Shown here: positions 23,030-34,824 of the stretch, piece by piece
How the letters are laid out: every line of letters starts with the position of its first letter
Position numbering within the stretch: the stretch's first letter is position 1
Source: Dugong dugon
Lineage: Eukaryota; Chordata; Mammalia; Sirenia; Dugongidae
Direction: 5' to 3'
Assembly (NCBI GenBank): GCA_030035585.1
Contig: CM057473.1
Coordinates: forward strand, 9,908,501-9,972,500
DNA length: 64,000 nucleotides
Made by a program: the position numbers and the translations under genes
The notes under the pieces: model-generated
What the model saw: only the letters and a program-made list of their open reading frames with translations
The model's database searches: none
Told to the model about the DNA's origin: nothing

Positions 23030-23960
23030 GCTGTCATCTGATGTTGTTTGTGCTCAAACTGAAGGAATCTTTTTAATAATTCTTGTAAGTTTGGTTTGGT
23101 TTTTACATATTCCCTTAATTTCTGTTTATCTGGAAATGTCCTAATTTCACCATCATATTTGAACAAGAGTTTTGCAGGATATATTATTCTTGGTTGGAAA
23201 TATTTTCTTTCAAGGTTTTATATATGTCATCCCATTGCCTTCTTGTCTGCTTGGTTTCTGCCAAGTAATCAGAGCTTATTCTTATTGTTTCCCCTCTGTA
23301 TATGACTTTTCATTTTTCCTGAGCTGCTCTCAGGATTCTTTGTCTTTGCTTTTAGCGAGTGTGATTAGGATATGCCTTGGTGATTTTATTTTGGGGTCTA
23401 TCTTATATGGGGTTCATTGAGCTTCTTGGATGGCCAGCTTTTCATCTTTCATGATATTGGGGAAGTTTTCTGTCAGCAATTCTTCAAGGATCCTCTCTGT
23501 ATTTTCCACTTTCTCCTATTCTGGAACTCCGATCACACGAAAATTTTGCTTTTGATTGTATCCCACATAATTCTCGGGGTTTTTTCATTCTTTTTTCTGA
23601 TTTTTCTTCAAACAATATTGTATCTAAGTGTTTGTCTTCAATTTCGCTGATCCTGTCTTCCATTGTTTCAAACCTGCTCCTCAGCCCTTCTATGTATGAC
23701 ACTGTCCATTTCTGAAATCTTGTTGTTTATCTTTTGGATTTCTAATTGTTGTTTTTGTATGATTTCTAGTTGTGAATTTATTTTGGCATTTTGTTCCTGT
23801 ATTATTTTCCTGAATTCTTCCATTTTTTTGGTCTGTATTTTCTATGATTTGTCTGCCTTTTCCATGAATTTGTCTATTTTTTCCTTCATTTCTTCTGCTT
23901 TTTCTTCAACTTTTGGATAGCTCTCAATATTAAAGATTTGAATTCCCTATCAGGTAGTTC
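23030..23960 (-). pseudogene. L1 ORF1 relic
   Basis: On the minus strand a coiled-coil-like segment (EGLRSRFETMEDRISEIED at 23693-23637) is followed, across frameshifts and stops, by a stretch typical of the ORF1 RNA-binding domain (NIMKDEKLAIQEAQ, then a stop) and by its C-terminal end near 23030-23100. ORF1p is the nucleic-acid chaperone that coats L1 RNA. The exact start cannot be placed. Confidence 0.8.
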
Positions 23961-25505
23961 TAGTACCTTTTCTTCTACTGGAAAATCATCTGTTGTTTTA
24001 TTTTAGAAGCCAACTGGAACCATCTTGTCCTATTCTTTTTACACGTTTTGGTATTGTCTGCTGTCTTCGTGACATTCAGTAGTTATATTCTTTGTTTATT
24101 GATTTTAGATTTGTTTGTTTTTTCCTTTTTTTTTTTTTTTTGTTTTATTTGGGCTGTGCATTCTTTGTTGTTTCAAGGTCTGTGGACACTATATTTTTCA
24201 CCTCCTTGTCCAATGGGTAGGACCGGTCACTCAGCTATGGTGCAGCAGGGCAGGTCCAGCTGAAGGGGAAAGGTTGGGATGTGTTGTTTGTGTCACATAC
24301 TAGGGCTGATAAGGTGAGCTGGGGGTCAGTGCAGGGCAGGTTCTGGTAGGCCATGCCTGTGCTGCTCAGGAGTGCAATGTTCAGCACATGGTGCAGATAG
24401 GCAGGAAGGGGTGGAGTAGGAGGTTGTGATGTGTGGAGCTTAGTTGAATATGGGAAGGAGGAGAGAGAAACAGAAGCAAAAAAAAAAAAAAAACTACTGT
24501 TGGAGTAGAGAGACGAGAAACAGAAATGAAGAAAAGCAAAAAAGAAAGAAAACATAAAATTAAATAAAGAAAGAAAAATTAAACCACAAACATGTCCCCA
24601 GGGATCCCACTGGCACAGCTGCGCACACTGGGGAAGCGGTTCCCAAGCCACGTAGTACAGCCTGGCTAGAAGGGGTGGAGATGATACATGGCACCAAGTA
24701 TTCAGGAGACAGGAAAAGAAGATCAGTAGAAAGAGATGACAAACCAAAAAATGAAGAAAAATAAAAAGGAAGAAAGAAAGGGAAAATAACAAAGAAAAAG
24801 AAAAAAAAAAAAAGCCTCCAGGGATCCCACAGTTCCTCAGCCGAGTGGCACTTCATAGCCTGCCAAGAAGAAGCAAAGATGGCATACAGAGTCAGGTGTT
24901 CAATAGAAAGGAGGGGGAGGAGGTGAGAGGCAGGGAAGAAACCAAAAGTGGCTGAAAAAGGTAACACCAGCAACAAAGAAATGGTACTGAAAAAGCCGGC
25001 CCATATGGGCAGAGCAAATCTGCTTGGCACAGAACTGGCGTCTCCCATGCCGTGGTCTCAGCCTGCTGGGAAACTGCAGATCGGCCAGGTGGGAAGCTGC
25101 AGATCAGCCCACTGAGATGGGGCAAAGGCTGAACAGGGAGAGGCATGGTAAGGGGTGGGAAAGTGAGTATCGTTGGTTACTGGGTGCTCTGTCTCCTGTT
25201 GGCAGCTCCATGAATCTGATTTCCTGTACTTCCTGTCTGCCAGTCTCTGACAGGAGTACAAGATGGTGGATCTGTGCTGCATTAGCTGATGGGGACCTCC
25301 ACTCGTAACTCTCTTCACTCTTTGTTTTCCATCAGTTTCTTATTCCATTTGGTGCTTGGTTGAGTTCTTTATCTCTTCATTTGACTCTTAGGGTTCCAGG
25401 GTTGACGTTTGTCTCTGTTTTACTTAGCCTTTCAGGTCTTTGCTGTGGAAGGACGGCGTGGTTCTTCTGTCTATAGTGCCGTGTTGGCTCCACCTCCTCT
25501 TCTTT
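23961..25505 (-). promoter_or_regulatory. L1 5' UTR
   Basis: GC-richer than its surroundings, with A-runs (as T-runs on the minus strand) at 24479-24494 and 24799-24813. The 162- and 185-aa minus-strand frames here are Phe/Leu/Ser-rich readings of these runs, not genes. L1 5' UTRs carry the internal Pol II promoter; activity is not implied for this decayed copy. Confidence 0.7.
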
Positions 25506-25683
25506 CATGTCTTTTATTGCTTTTATTAAATACACCAACAAATTTTGTTCTGGTTTTATTTTCAAAATGTCTTATATTATTCTATTCCTTTCCAAAACAC
25601 TGTAGTTACTTAAATCTAGAGCCTCAAAACTTCATATCTATCTTCAGTATTGAGGGCAATAATTCCCTGTAACAGTCTTGGCT

Positions 25684-25889
25684 AAGGAGCCCTGGTGGCA
25701 CAGTGGTTAAGCACTCAGCTGCTAACTGAAAGGTCAGCAGTTCAAACCCACCAGCCACCCCATGGGAGAAAGTTGTGACAGTCTGCTTTGATAAAGATTT
25801 ACAGCCTTGGATACCCTGTGGGGCAGTCTTACAGAGTCACTATGAGTCAGAATCAACCTGATGGCAAAGCGTTTAGTTTTGGTTTGAAA
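25684..25889 (+). mobile_element. AfroSINE, long subtype, with target-site duplication
   Basis: Head 'ggagccctggtggcacagtg', B-box-like 'cagttcaaacccacc', extra body 'gggagaaagttgtgacagtc' with 'aaagatttacagccttgg', and end 'atcaacctgatggcaaagcg'. An 8-bp duplication TCTTGGCT flanks it (25676-25683 and 25890-25897). Confidence 0.93.
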
Positions 25890-25897
25890 TCTTGGCT

Positions 25898-26569
25898 GGT
25901 CTCTAGACGTCAAACTTCTCCCCAAATGATCCATTCTTTCGCTAAATTTTCCAGTTAAAACCACAACTCTCATTCAAATATAAAACAAACAAGCATCAAA
26001 GTTTTATTTAGTTCATTAATGAGTGAGAAAATCAGTAAGACATTATAAAAAGTTCAAGGGAGAACTTGAATGAATCAGGAATGCTGAACTGAAGTTGCCA
26101 ATAGATGTAAAACTCATCAATATTCTATAAGACAATAAAATGTAACTTTTGGATTCATCTTTTCTACAGGGCAGAAATCTATTTTATCTCAAACAAACAA
26201 AATTTATTTGAATCGCCATCAGTTTTCTACAACTTAACTTCTACTGAGTTGCAAAATAACTTAGTTAAATAATAAATAGCTTAATCAAAGTTGCACATCC
26301 CTATACAATTAGATAAACCTAGCACTTCACTGAGAAGACACCCAGTAATCACTTCTGCATCAAGTCGCTTGTAATTACTATTTATTGCCATTTCTGCTTT
26401 TGTAATATAGGATATGCCATGAATCTCCCTCTGCATCAAAATTAATCATTTCAGAAAAAACCCTCCACTCAATACAGGTCAATTTTTGCCATTCACTACA
26501 TAGTCCATAAGTTTTCTTCCCCACACTGTCCAAACTTTAAGATAATTCATCTAACCCATTTGTCAATTT
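25898..26569. other. No gene recognised
   Basis: AT-rich, no assigned repeat. Confidence 0.5.
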
Positions 26570-26942
26570 GTTGTACTGTGGTGACTTGCGTGTTGCCGTG
26601 ATGCTGACACTCCGCCACCGGTATTTTAAACACCAAGAGAATCACCCATGGTGGACAGGTTTTAGCAGAGCTTTCAGACTAAGACTGACTAGGAAGAAAG
26701 GCCTGGAGATCTACTTCTGAAAACTAGTCAATGAAAACTCTATGGATCACAACAGAATATCGTCCAGTATGGTGCTGGAAGATGAGCCCCCTAGAATGGA
26801 AGACACAACACAACAGCTACAACAGTGGATTCAAACAAACCAATGGTCATGAAGATGGCACAGGAACGGGTACCATTTTGTTCTGTTATAAATAAGGTCG
26901 CCATGAGTCAAAGCCAACTCAATGGCAGCTATCAATAACAAG
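26570..26942 (+). mobile_element. Non-autonomous RTE derivative
   Basis: The 5' part ('gcgtgttgccgtgatgctga', 'gccaccggtattttaaacac', 'acccatggtggacaggtttt', 'gaagaaaggcctggagatct') is shared with the bodies at 29058-29318 and 31434-31734. Its end ('catgaagatggcacaggaac', 'aggtcgccatgagtcaaagc', 'atggcagctatcaataacaa') is the RTE 3' end. I believe the first part is the RTE 5' UTR, which would make this an internally deleted RTE; that identification is from memory. It lacks the tRNA-like head seen in the two related copies. Confidence 0.75.
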
Positions 26943-29057
26943 TGTGTCAAGTGCTTGGCACATAATAGTGAATGGATATATTTTCTACCTTCATGGAGAT
27001 TAAAGTTTAAAATGACCTTACTTTCTTTTTCCTCTATGAATTTGACTTCTGTTTTATCTTTCAGTACTCATAGAATTCTCTCTATTCCTTGCATGAAATC
27101 TTCTCCAGCCACACCAGCCCACACTAACCCCTTGTTTTTAACTCCTGTTACCCTGCTAGATAACTGTGTCACACACTGAATGTTTCATATGAGCTTTGAA
27201 TACCTAACTGGTTTACAAAAGAATTTAAGACAGGATCTCCATTTTATTTAGAGTAAATTCTACCATATTCTCTTACTTTTGCTTTAGAGTTGATAACTGT
27301 TACTTAAGACACATGGGTTGTGTGTACAGATTCAATAACTTCTCCAGTCTCTTTGTCTAAGAGTTTCTGGAGAATTTTTGCTATCAAACTTTCTTGATGT
27401 AGCTAATTGAGTTTATCCCAATTTATGATTCGAAAAGCTTTGATTTCAGAGTGATAGCTATAGTGTAAATATAGACTAAAATAAGCATAAATACGCAGGA
27501 GCCGATCTTCAAAAAACATCTGTACTGTGAAGCAAACCACTTACAAATCTCAATGGAGAAAACTTCTGGAGGACGGGATAAGAGTGGTTACAATAAAGGA
27601 TCCTGATATTTTGGTAAAGAGCAGAGTTGCTACCCCTGAAGAAGGCCTTATTTCAGGGATTGGGGAGAGGCTGTATGACTATTTAGAATCTCTCTTAATA
27701 AATGTTATCGATTAGAATTACAGTAATAATTAAATGTTACATTAGCAATGGTATGGTACTCCACCCTGATTCCTTTGGATCCCTTTACCATTTCTGTAAC
27801 CCCCTCTTCTGGATTTGGTGTACTTTTGCTCCTAACTGCCAATGCAATGACTAACTGCATAACACTTCCCTCGGGCTACTGGAGCTGGTTTGCCTACATA
27901 TGTAGAGTATCAGAAGCACCTGGAAATTTATTGTCTAAGTGTCCCTTAGCCAGTGACTGTCTGGAGTAAGAGTATGAAAGTTCAGCTTTCTTTCTTCAAT
28001 GGGCAACATATTTTGAGATGGAGCTTACACTCCAGAGTTCCCTGTAGAATTAGGTTTAACATATACGCTACAGGTCTTTGCCTGAAATCTCATCCTTGTT
28101 AAATTTCTTTCCTTTTCTTCTCCTGCTTCCCCCACTCCCATGCTATTTTCTCTCAGGAGGACTTCTATAACTAATCCCTTGCACACACATCTTCAACTCA
28201 GGGTCTGCTTCTGGGGAATCTGACTTCAGAGACAAAGTCTGACTTCATTATTTGTTTTAGTTGACCCATAATATGAAAGGAAGTACATTCAATTAATTGC
28301 TAACACACCTCAAAAACAAATAAATTTGAGAAATTTTCTATAGCCAATGAATTTTTCCAATGAGAGATGAATTCTTTTTTCTTTTTTTAATTTTATAAAC
28401 CTGAATGGGATTTTCCATGCATATTGGTGTTGAGAGGTGTGAACTGTGAATTGCATTTCATAGTTCAAATCTTGCTCTTCAAATTCCCCCCATTAAATGT
28501 ACCTTCAGTGTTAGTTTCCTGATTTTCATGATTTATTGTGGTTGTGTAAGAGAATGTTCTTGCTTGTAGGAAATAAACATTAAAGTATTCGAAGGGGATA
28601 GGGCATCTTCCATAGTTTAGAGAAAACTTTGTTTGTACTGTACTCCACTTTTCTTTAACTTTATCATTGTTTCAACATAAATAGTTATAAAGGCTACGAG
28701 TCTCAAGTTCATATATAAGTTTAAAGAGAGAAAATGTCAGAAGGAATGTAAAGGGAACCGTCAGAAGTGCTAGGGAGCAGGAGCCAGTGGGGAGGATCTT
28801 ACTCTGTAACTGACCCTCAGTACATTTTCTGTTACAGCCTTAAAAAGACTCAATGTGCATTAAAGGAATAGATTTTCTGTCTTCATTTTTTTGTTATATC
28901 AATAGGGAGTCAACCTGCTCCCTATTACACCCAAAATATAGTCCTCAGCCTGCTAATTTGTTCTCTGTGATTCACAAATTTCCCAGAAGTGGCTTGGGTT
29001 GGAATTGTTAACAAAAAAAATTAAATCACAACTAATTTTCAAGCACTGATGTTTTGG
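26943..29057. other. 2.1 kb, no gene; possible L2 remnant
   Basis: 27060-27190 ('cttctccagccacaccagcc') resembles an L2 3' region. The remainder is unassigned. Small frames (62-73 aa) have no motifs. Confidence 0.4.
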
Positions 29058-29318
29058 CAGCAAACAGTGGCACAGTGGTAGAATTCTCATCTTCCATGCC
29101 AGAGACTCGACTTCAATTCAATGCTCCTCAAGTTGCTGAGCAGGTTTCACAAATCTTCCAGACTAAGGTAGACTAGGAAGAAAAGCCTGGCTATCTACTT
29201 CCATCAAATCAGCCAATGAAAACTCTATGGATCACAACAGCCTGATTCTGTTGTGCATGGGGTGACCATTAGTCTGGGGGGCAACTCCATGGCAGCTAAC
29301 AACAACAATAATAATAAC
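29058..29318 (+). mobile_element. SINE with tRNA-Gly-like head and RTE body
   Basis: The head 'cagtggtagaattctcatct' followed by 'tccatgccagagactcga' resembles tRNA-Gly (A box and the anticodon arm with TCC). The body 'ctatctacttccatcaaatc' and 'aatgaaaactctatggatca' matches 31434-31734, and the tail is 'atggcagctaacaacaacaa'. More diverged than the copy at 31434. Confidence 0.8.
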
Positions 29319-29479
29319 AAGAAATGTTTTTGCAAATAGTAACCTGGGAGGGTCTTACACTTTCCATTTTAATGTCTGTAATGAATTCACACTTTTGGAG
29401 GCCTACAGCCATCAGCATTCTGACCATAATTCCCCTACGTTCCCTTAATTTATTAAAAGCTTCCCACTATAGTAGCCAC

Positions 29480-29957
29480 TTTAAGGACTAAGGTGATCCT
29501 GACCCAAGCCATATTATTTTCAATTGCCTCATATGCATGCAAAAGCTGGATAATAAATAAGAAAAACCAAAGAAGAATTGATGCCTTTGAATTATGGTGT
29601 TGGTGAAGAATACTGACTATCCTATGGCCTGCCGGAAGAACAAACCAGTCTGTCTTGGAAGAAGTACAGCCAGAGTGCTCTTTGGAAGCCAGGGTGGAGA
29701 GAGTTCGTCTCGTGTACTTTGGACAAGTTATCAGGAGGAACCAGTCCCTGGAGAAGGACATCATGCTTGGTAAAGCAGAGGATCAGTAAAAAAGAGGAAG
29801 ACCGTCAATGAGATAGACTGACATAGTGGCTGCAACAATGGGCTCAAGTATAACAACGATCGTGAGAATGGCGCAGGACCGGGCAGTGTTTTGTTCTGCC
29901 GTCCGTAGGGTCGCTATGAGTCGGAACCAACTGGACGACACCTGACAACAACAATAA
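29480..29957 (+). mobile_element. RTE (BovB-like) LINE, 5'-truncated 3' end
   Basis: Sense copy running from 'ctaaggtgatcctgacccaa' through 'gaagaattgatgcctttgaa', 'gtctgtcttggaagaagtac' and 'aacaatgggctcaagtataa' to the tail 'cctgacaacaacaataatag'. The flanks at 29468-29481 and 29957-29972 are similar ('atagtagccacttt' and 'atagcagtctcacttt'), a possible decayed duplication. Confidence 0.9.
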
Positions 29958-29972
29958 TAGCAGTCTCACTTT

Positions 29973-31430
29973 CTTCTGCTAAGAATGAGTCGGTAAAAGT
30001 TAAGCATGTCTGTGAGGCAGTGCATTTCAAAAAGAGAGTAAGAAAAAGTACCGTTCCACAAGGTTAAAATATTAGCATAAAGCTATGTTAAGTCCTTGGT
30101 TACATTATTATGGGCTTCTACTTGTAACAGTCACAAAAAGTGCCTCATAAGCTAGATCCTAAATGGTTCAAATATTTTCAAACAGAAATAGATGATATGA
30201 TCTGAATTCAAAATCAAATGACCGCACAGCATGGCAATGTTATGTTGATTCTTGTATCATCTCATTACTAACTCTAGAAAATGAGCATTGTGCAGCCTCT
30301 GGTAAGGAAGTTATTTTTTAATTTAAAGTCGCCTTTTTTTTTGGTAAACCTTCAAAATTAGGGCAGATGCAGAAGCACAATACTAAAGCTAGGTAAAGTC
30401 AATGTGCTTGCCTCATCAGTTAAAGGTAGATAATTCAAAATAAAATGAAGGTAAACTTGCACTTGGGAATGAATGGACTAGATAATCTCATCTAATGACT
30501 GCATTCGAGTAAGGAAGAACTTCACTTCCATTTGTCTTTAGTGGGCTAATCTAGTTGACTAAATACAGTAAAGGCAGATCACAAAGGCTTACAGGCAAAA
30601 CAGAACAGGTACTGTTCTCTAAATGAATTTTAAAAAAAGTGTGTTTTCTTCCTAAACTCTCTTCTTCTCACTCCTTGCCCTTAACATGAGGATTGAAAAT
30701 AAATGAAGGAAAAATAAAATAGAATCAATACAATTTGAAGTAAAATTATACCCTTTTTTAAAAAATTTACTTTGAAATTGCTTACAGAAATCCACACTGG
30801 TAGCACTCTAATGCTTCTTATTAAAATGAAAGATCAATACTCTGGAGTAAGTTTCTGAAAAAAAATTATAGCTGCTAAAAACAATTCCTAAAAGCTGACA
30901 GATGATGAAAACATCAGATCAGTTGAACACCAAGAAGAAAAATAAAGAGGTTACCCATTGCAACAGTAAGTATCTAGATGAAAAAATAACATGGGCTAGA
31001 AAGACATTTCATGCTAGAAAAATAAAAATTAGTACGATTTTACACTATTAATGTATAAAACTGTATCAGGAGCTAGCAGTAAGCTGTATTTCTGGAACTT
31101 ACTCCACATGGAGTAATTATTTTGAATTTGATATTAGACCATTTGTTTCCTTGCAACATGTCAATGAGAAAAAATTGCTAATGTAACTATTAAAAATTTA
31201 ATATGTACTACATATGTTGCAACCCTTAAGGCAAAAAAAAAAAAAAAAAGAGTCCATATTCTTCCACAATCAATGCTCTTTCTAATACACACATTAAATA
31301 CAAAGGAACAGGATTTGGTGCCCAGAGAGGTTCAGATAGTTCATAAATGTTTATTTCTTTATATAGCTGCTTGCCAGTTGCATGATTAACCAAAAGTGGT
31401 TTAAAATATTTATATTCCTTTCATGGCTAC
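29973..31430. other. 1.4 kb without a recognised feature
   Basis: AT-rich, with an A-run at 31231-31248. No repeat, exon or RNA gene recognised. Confidence 0.5.
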
Positions 31431-31433
31431 TTG

Positions 31434-31734
31434 GGGGAATTAGTAGTTTAGTGTAGAATTCTCGCCTTCCATGCAGGAGACCCAGGTTCGATTCCTGGAA
31501 AATGCAACTCATGCACACCTGCCACTTGTCTGTCAGTGGAGGATTTCGTGTTGCTGTGGGGTTGAACAGATTTCAGTGGAGCTTCCAGACTAAGACAGAC
31601 TGGGAAGAAAGGCCTGGCAACCTACTTTAGAAAATCACAATGGTACAATCTGCAGTTGATCATGGTGATGGAATAGGACCTGTGCATGGGGCCGCCATGA
31701 GCTGAGATCCCACCTGATGGCACCTAACAACAAC
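31434..31734 (+). mobile_element. SINE with tRNA-Gly-like head and RTE body
   Basis: The first 73 bases fold onto tRNA-Gly: A-box region 'agtgtagaattctcgcc', anticodon loop with TCC, then 'cccaggttcgattcctgg' as B box and T arm, and 'aatgca' closing the acceptor side. This is followed by 'gtgttgctgtggggttgaac', 'gggaagaaaggcctggcaac' and the RTE-type end 'cacctgatggcacctaacaa'. The head is the best-preserved Pol III promoter in the window. The acceptor stem is imperfect and the transcript would run on into SINE body, so I do not call a tRNA gene. Confidence 0.9.
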
Positions 31735-32171
31735 ATGTCTACTTACTTAGAATTTGAACTGGTGACAGAGAAGCAGCATCTTCTTAAAGGCACCCAGAGA
31801 ATTCTGATGTCAGTGGTCCAATATCACATTTTAGGAAAAGGTATTTTATAGAATCATCATCTCATGGAAGCTCATATTAGTCTTCACATTCTTTTCTTTT
31901 CTTTTATTTGGTATAAGTATGGTAACATTCATCTCTCAAGTATTCATGATAATTGAAGGGACAGTGACTTCACTTATTGAAAAGAGTAGACAACATAAGC
32001 ATTGATAATTGGCTCTCTGGTACATATTTCCTTTCTAATTTTGCTTAATTTATGATCATTTTAAAGTGAAGTGATGTTTCTAGTCACTTTCTGGGTATGC
32101 TGTGAGAAAAGATGGCCCAATGGGAGGCAGGAGCACTAAGAAGCAATCAAATGATGATTTTTCATTACCAG
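31735..32171. other. No gene recognised
   Basis: No features assigned. Confidence 0.5.
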
Positions 32172-32358
32172 TTGCCATCAAATTGACTCTGACTCATGGC
32201 GACCTCGTGTATCACAGTAGGACAGTGCTCTAGAGGGTTTTCAGTGGCAGTTTTTTTTGAAGGTTTTTCTTCTGAGGCACCTCTGGGGGACTCGAACAGC
32301 CAACCTTTCTGTTAGCAGCCAAATGCATTAGCCCTTTACACCACCTAGGGACTCCTTG
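32172..32358 (-). mobile_element. AfroSINE, older diverged subtype
   Basis: Antisense copy with 'aattgactctgactcatggc', 'gagggttttcagtggcag', 'ggcacctctgggggactcga' and 'ttctgttagcagccaaatgc' up to 'ccacctagggactcc'. The closing CCACCTAGGGACTCC is shared with 37353-37562. Confidence 0.87.
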
Positions 32359-33419
32359 TTCTCCATTAGAAGCTTTCAAAATGTGGTAGATTACTACAAT
32401 ATTGTAGAATAGGGGAATAGAGTCCTTGACATTATGCCAGTGCTAGATGATGCCATACTGGGGGGAACTTTCCAAAAAGCAAAAAGATTCAAACTGACAG
32501 TGGAGGGGAAAAAAATGATCTCACAATTGACTAAAAGTTCAGCCAGAGAAGATACTCAACCCACTCTCCAAACACAAGAATGCAACAAAAACCACACGAA
32601 CATAAATTAGACATGGAGGAACAAAATGCTTGGTGAGCACGACAGTGTGTCAGACCAACCGTCGCTGGTCACGCTGCCGCTCTTCTGTAAGAGCTATCAC
32701 AATCAGGAATTTTGAAATACGGCTCCAAGACCAGAAGCTATGTTTGCAGCGGGAAATATTCACCCTTTAATTTTCCAAACAAGTGTTTTCTTCCATTTGA
32801 ATTTCTCCTGGGCTCCAAACAGACACTGTTAATTTCCCTTTTTTTAAAAGTCAGAAGTTTAAAGAAGTAGTGCATGAAACTGTAAGACCAGTTCATCAAA
32901 CGCACGTCACTGGTGTTGGTTTCTAATCCCGGCTCTCTTCTCCCCTCATTGGGCACATGCCACTTTCATTAACATTCAGGGAGTTGCACACATGCATTAA
33001 GGAAAAGAAAGTTCTTCCAGAGTAATGAGGCCAGAAGAGTAGGACAATATCATTGCTTCTCCATCCTGCTTTACACTTACATTCAATACCTCTGTGCTAC
33101 ACCCAGATATGCTTTCTCAGCCTTAGTCTCTAAACGTAGATTTACAAAGTCATTCTTTGTTATTTTATATCCATTGGTACTATAATTTTACAGAAAGCTG
33201 AACACACTGGAGTGTGTGTTTTCGTAATGAGAGGAACTATTTAAAAGATTTTCTTTAACATCTACTAGCTTCCATGGCTAGAAATTTATTGAATTCTGCC
33301 TATGAGTTTGCTAGGAGTTATTAAAAAGCTAACAGAAGAAGATCCCTGCTGTGCGTGGGCTTACAATTTAAAGAAACAAAGCAAATAATAAAATAAGTGT
33401 CATAACTTTTATTTGTGTC
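32359..33419. other. 1 kb without a recognised gene
   Basis: A short CpG-containing patch near 32650-32690. No repeat or exon assigned. Confidence 0.5.
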
Positions 33420-34000
33420 ACTTTGGTGATTCACAAATTGTATATCTTTACATCAGTCAATCCTCACAATTATCTTAGAAGATGATCAATATGACATTAT
33501 TACTTCAATATTATGTATGGAGTAGCTGAAAGACAGAAGAAGAATTGATGCATCTGAACTGTGGTATTGGCAAAGAATATTGAACATACTGTGGACTGTC
33601 AGAAGAAAACAAGCTGGTCTTAGAAGAATGTTCCTTAGAAGCGAAGTGCTGAGACTTCAGCTTGCTGACTCTGGGCACATCAAGGAAAGACCAATCGCTA
33701 GAAAAGGACATCATGATTGGTAAAGTAGAGGGTCAGCGAAAACAAATAAATCCTCAATGACATGGATTGATACAATAGCCAAAGTGATGGACTCAAATAT
33801 ATCAACGATCATAAAGATGGCACAGGACTGGGCAATATTTTGTTCTGTTATCTATCCATAAGGTTGCTATGAGTTGGAGCTGACTTGATGGCATCTCGCA
33901 ACAACAACAGCTGAAATGTATACAAGTTTTTAAGTTACTCAAGGTCACAGAGTCTGGGAGTAACTCCCAGGGCCATGTTCATCTTGCTGACTCCTACATC
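33420..34000 (-). mobile_element. MIR, antisense, split by an RTE insertion
   Basis: Left part 33420-33531 ('gtcaatcctcacaattatct') and right part from 33909 ('ttactcaaggtcacagagtc') are halves of one antisense MIR. They are separated by the RTE copy at 33532-33908. Confidence 0.7.
33532..33908 (+). mobile_element. RTE (BovB-like) LINE, 5'-truncated, with target-site duplication
   Basis: Runs from 'gacagaagaagaattgatgc' through 'ggtaaagtagagggtcagcg' and 'gcacaggactgggcaatatt' to 'gatggcatctcgcaacaaca'. An 8-bp duplication AGCTGAAA (33524-33531 and 33909-33916) brackets it inside a MIR. Diverged, with internal deletions. Confidence 0.92.
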
Positions 34001-34019
34001 ATTGTTCTTTCCATACACC

Positions 34020-34824
34020 AAGTTAATGTAACCTTTTGATAGTTGCTTGTATGTTATTTCATAGGTGGAAACATTGGATTACTGTCCCTTGGAAGGCAAC
34101 AATAAAAGCCTTTTCTATACTATTTGTATATTTTTTGACAGGTGACAGGGTTTGAGTTGAGCCTTATATGGGTAAAGAGACAGAAAAAAAATCTATTTTG
34201 AATACAACCTAAAGGAAAGCAGAAATAAAGGTGGGAATGGGAAAGAGAGAACAAAGCAAAGACTAGACTTGCTTGATGGAAAGTGAAAGACTTTGGAGAA
34301 GGTAAAAATCTGGAGGTCATTCAGCACAAAATAAAGTTGCCTGGACTGGTTTAGAGAAGATGGTGTTTTCCATTTCTAAATTATAAGTCAGGGAGGGCAC
34401 CTTGGAAGTGTGGCTGAGAGGTTAAAGTAAAAAGAAAAAAAGTGGCTAAAAGAAAACACTTACCAAACTCTATTCGTATCTGAACTAAAGCCAAAAAGAC
34501 TGGAGGTAAGAATTGAGAAATACAACTTAGCTATTGAGAAGAAACAATGGTGAATTCGAGAACTAAAGTGAGAGAATGGAGGCGCAAGCTAGGGATGGAG
34601 TAAGTCAATCAATAAACAAAGACTTTACCTTTTAAATTAAGAACACTAGGATAAAGAGTATGATTCATCCTGTGAGTTAGGAATATTGTGGAAATAAGGC
34701 AAGAAATGGTGTTCGCTGAAGTTCTATACTTCAGAAGGTAAGAGTTTAAAAATCAGTGACGATCAAAGCACATAGAAAGCAGTTAATCCATACTAATTAA
34801 GTTAAGTCATCTACCACCACATCA
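34020..34824. other. No gene recognised
   Basis: Purine-rich in part (34380-34600). No assigned repeat. Confidence 0.5.

Larger units (their letters stand above)
20783..25505 (-). mobile_element. L1 LINE, 5' end retained, 3' half missing
   Basis: Antisense L1 of about 4.7 kb. The 5' terminus at about 25505 reads on the minus strand 'gaggaggtggagccaacac', the usual start of an L1 5' UTR. Then follow a 5' UTR (to about 24000), an ORF1 relic, a short inter-ORF spacer and the first 1.8 kb of ORF2. The sequence stops at 20783, within the RT domain, and the rest of ORF2, the 3' UTR and the poly(A) tail are absent. Many stops and frameshifts show it is inactive. Loss of the 3' end is not the usual 5' truncation and suggests later deletion or recombination. 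Confidence 0.9.

Noticed and set aside
24235..25048. 162- and 185-aa minus-strand frames as membrane protein genes
   Set aside because: They are hydrophobic readings of T-rich runs in the antisense L1 5' UTR, overlap each other in different frames, and lack any domain.
20637..25505. Twin-priming (5' inversion) product of one L1
   Set aside because: Twin priming gives the inverted 5' part before the sense 3' part plus poly(A). Here the sense tail with poly(A) comes first, and a SINE fragment separates them.
31434..31506. Functional tRNA-Gly gene
   Set aside because: The tRNA-like stretch has an imperfect acceptor stem and continues directly into SINE body with an RTE-type tail; a degraded sister copy exists at 29058.
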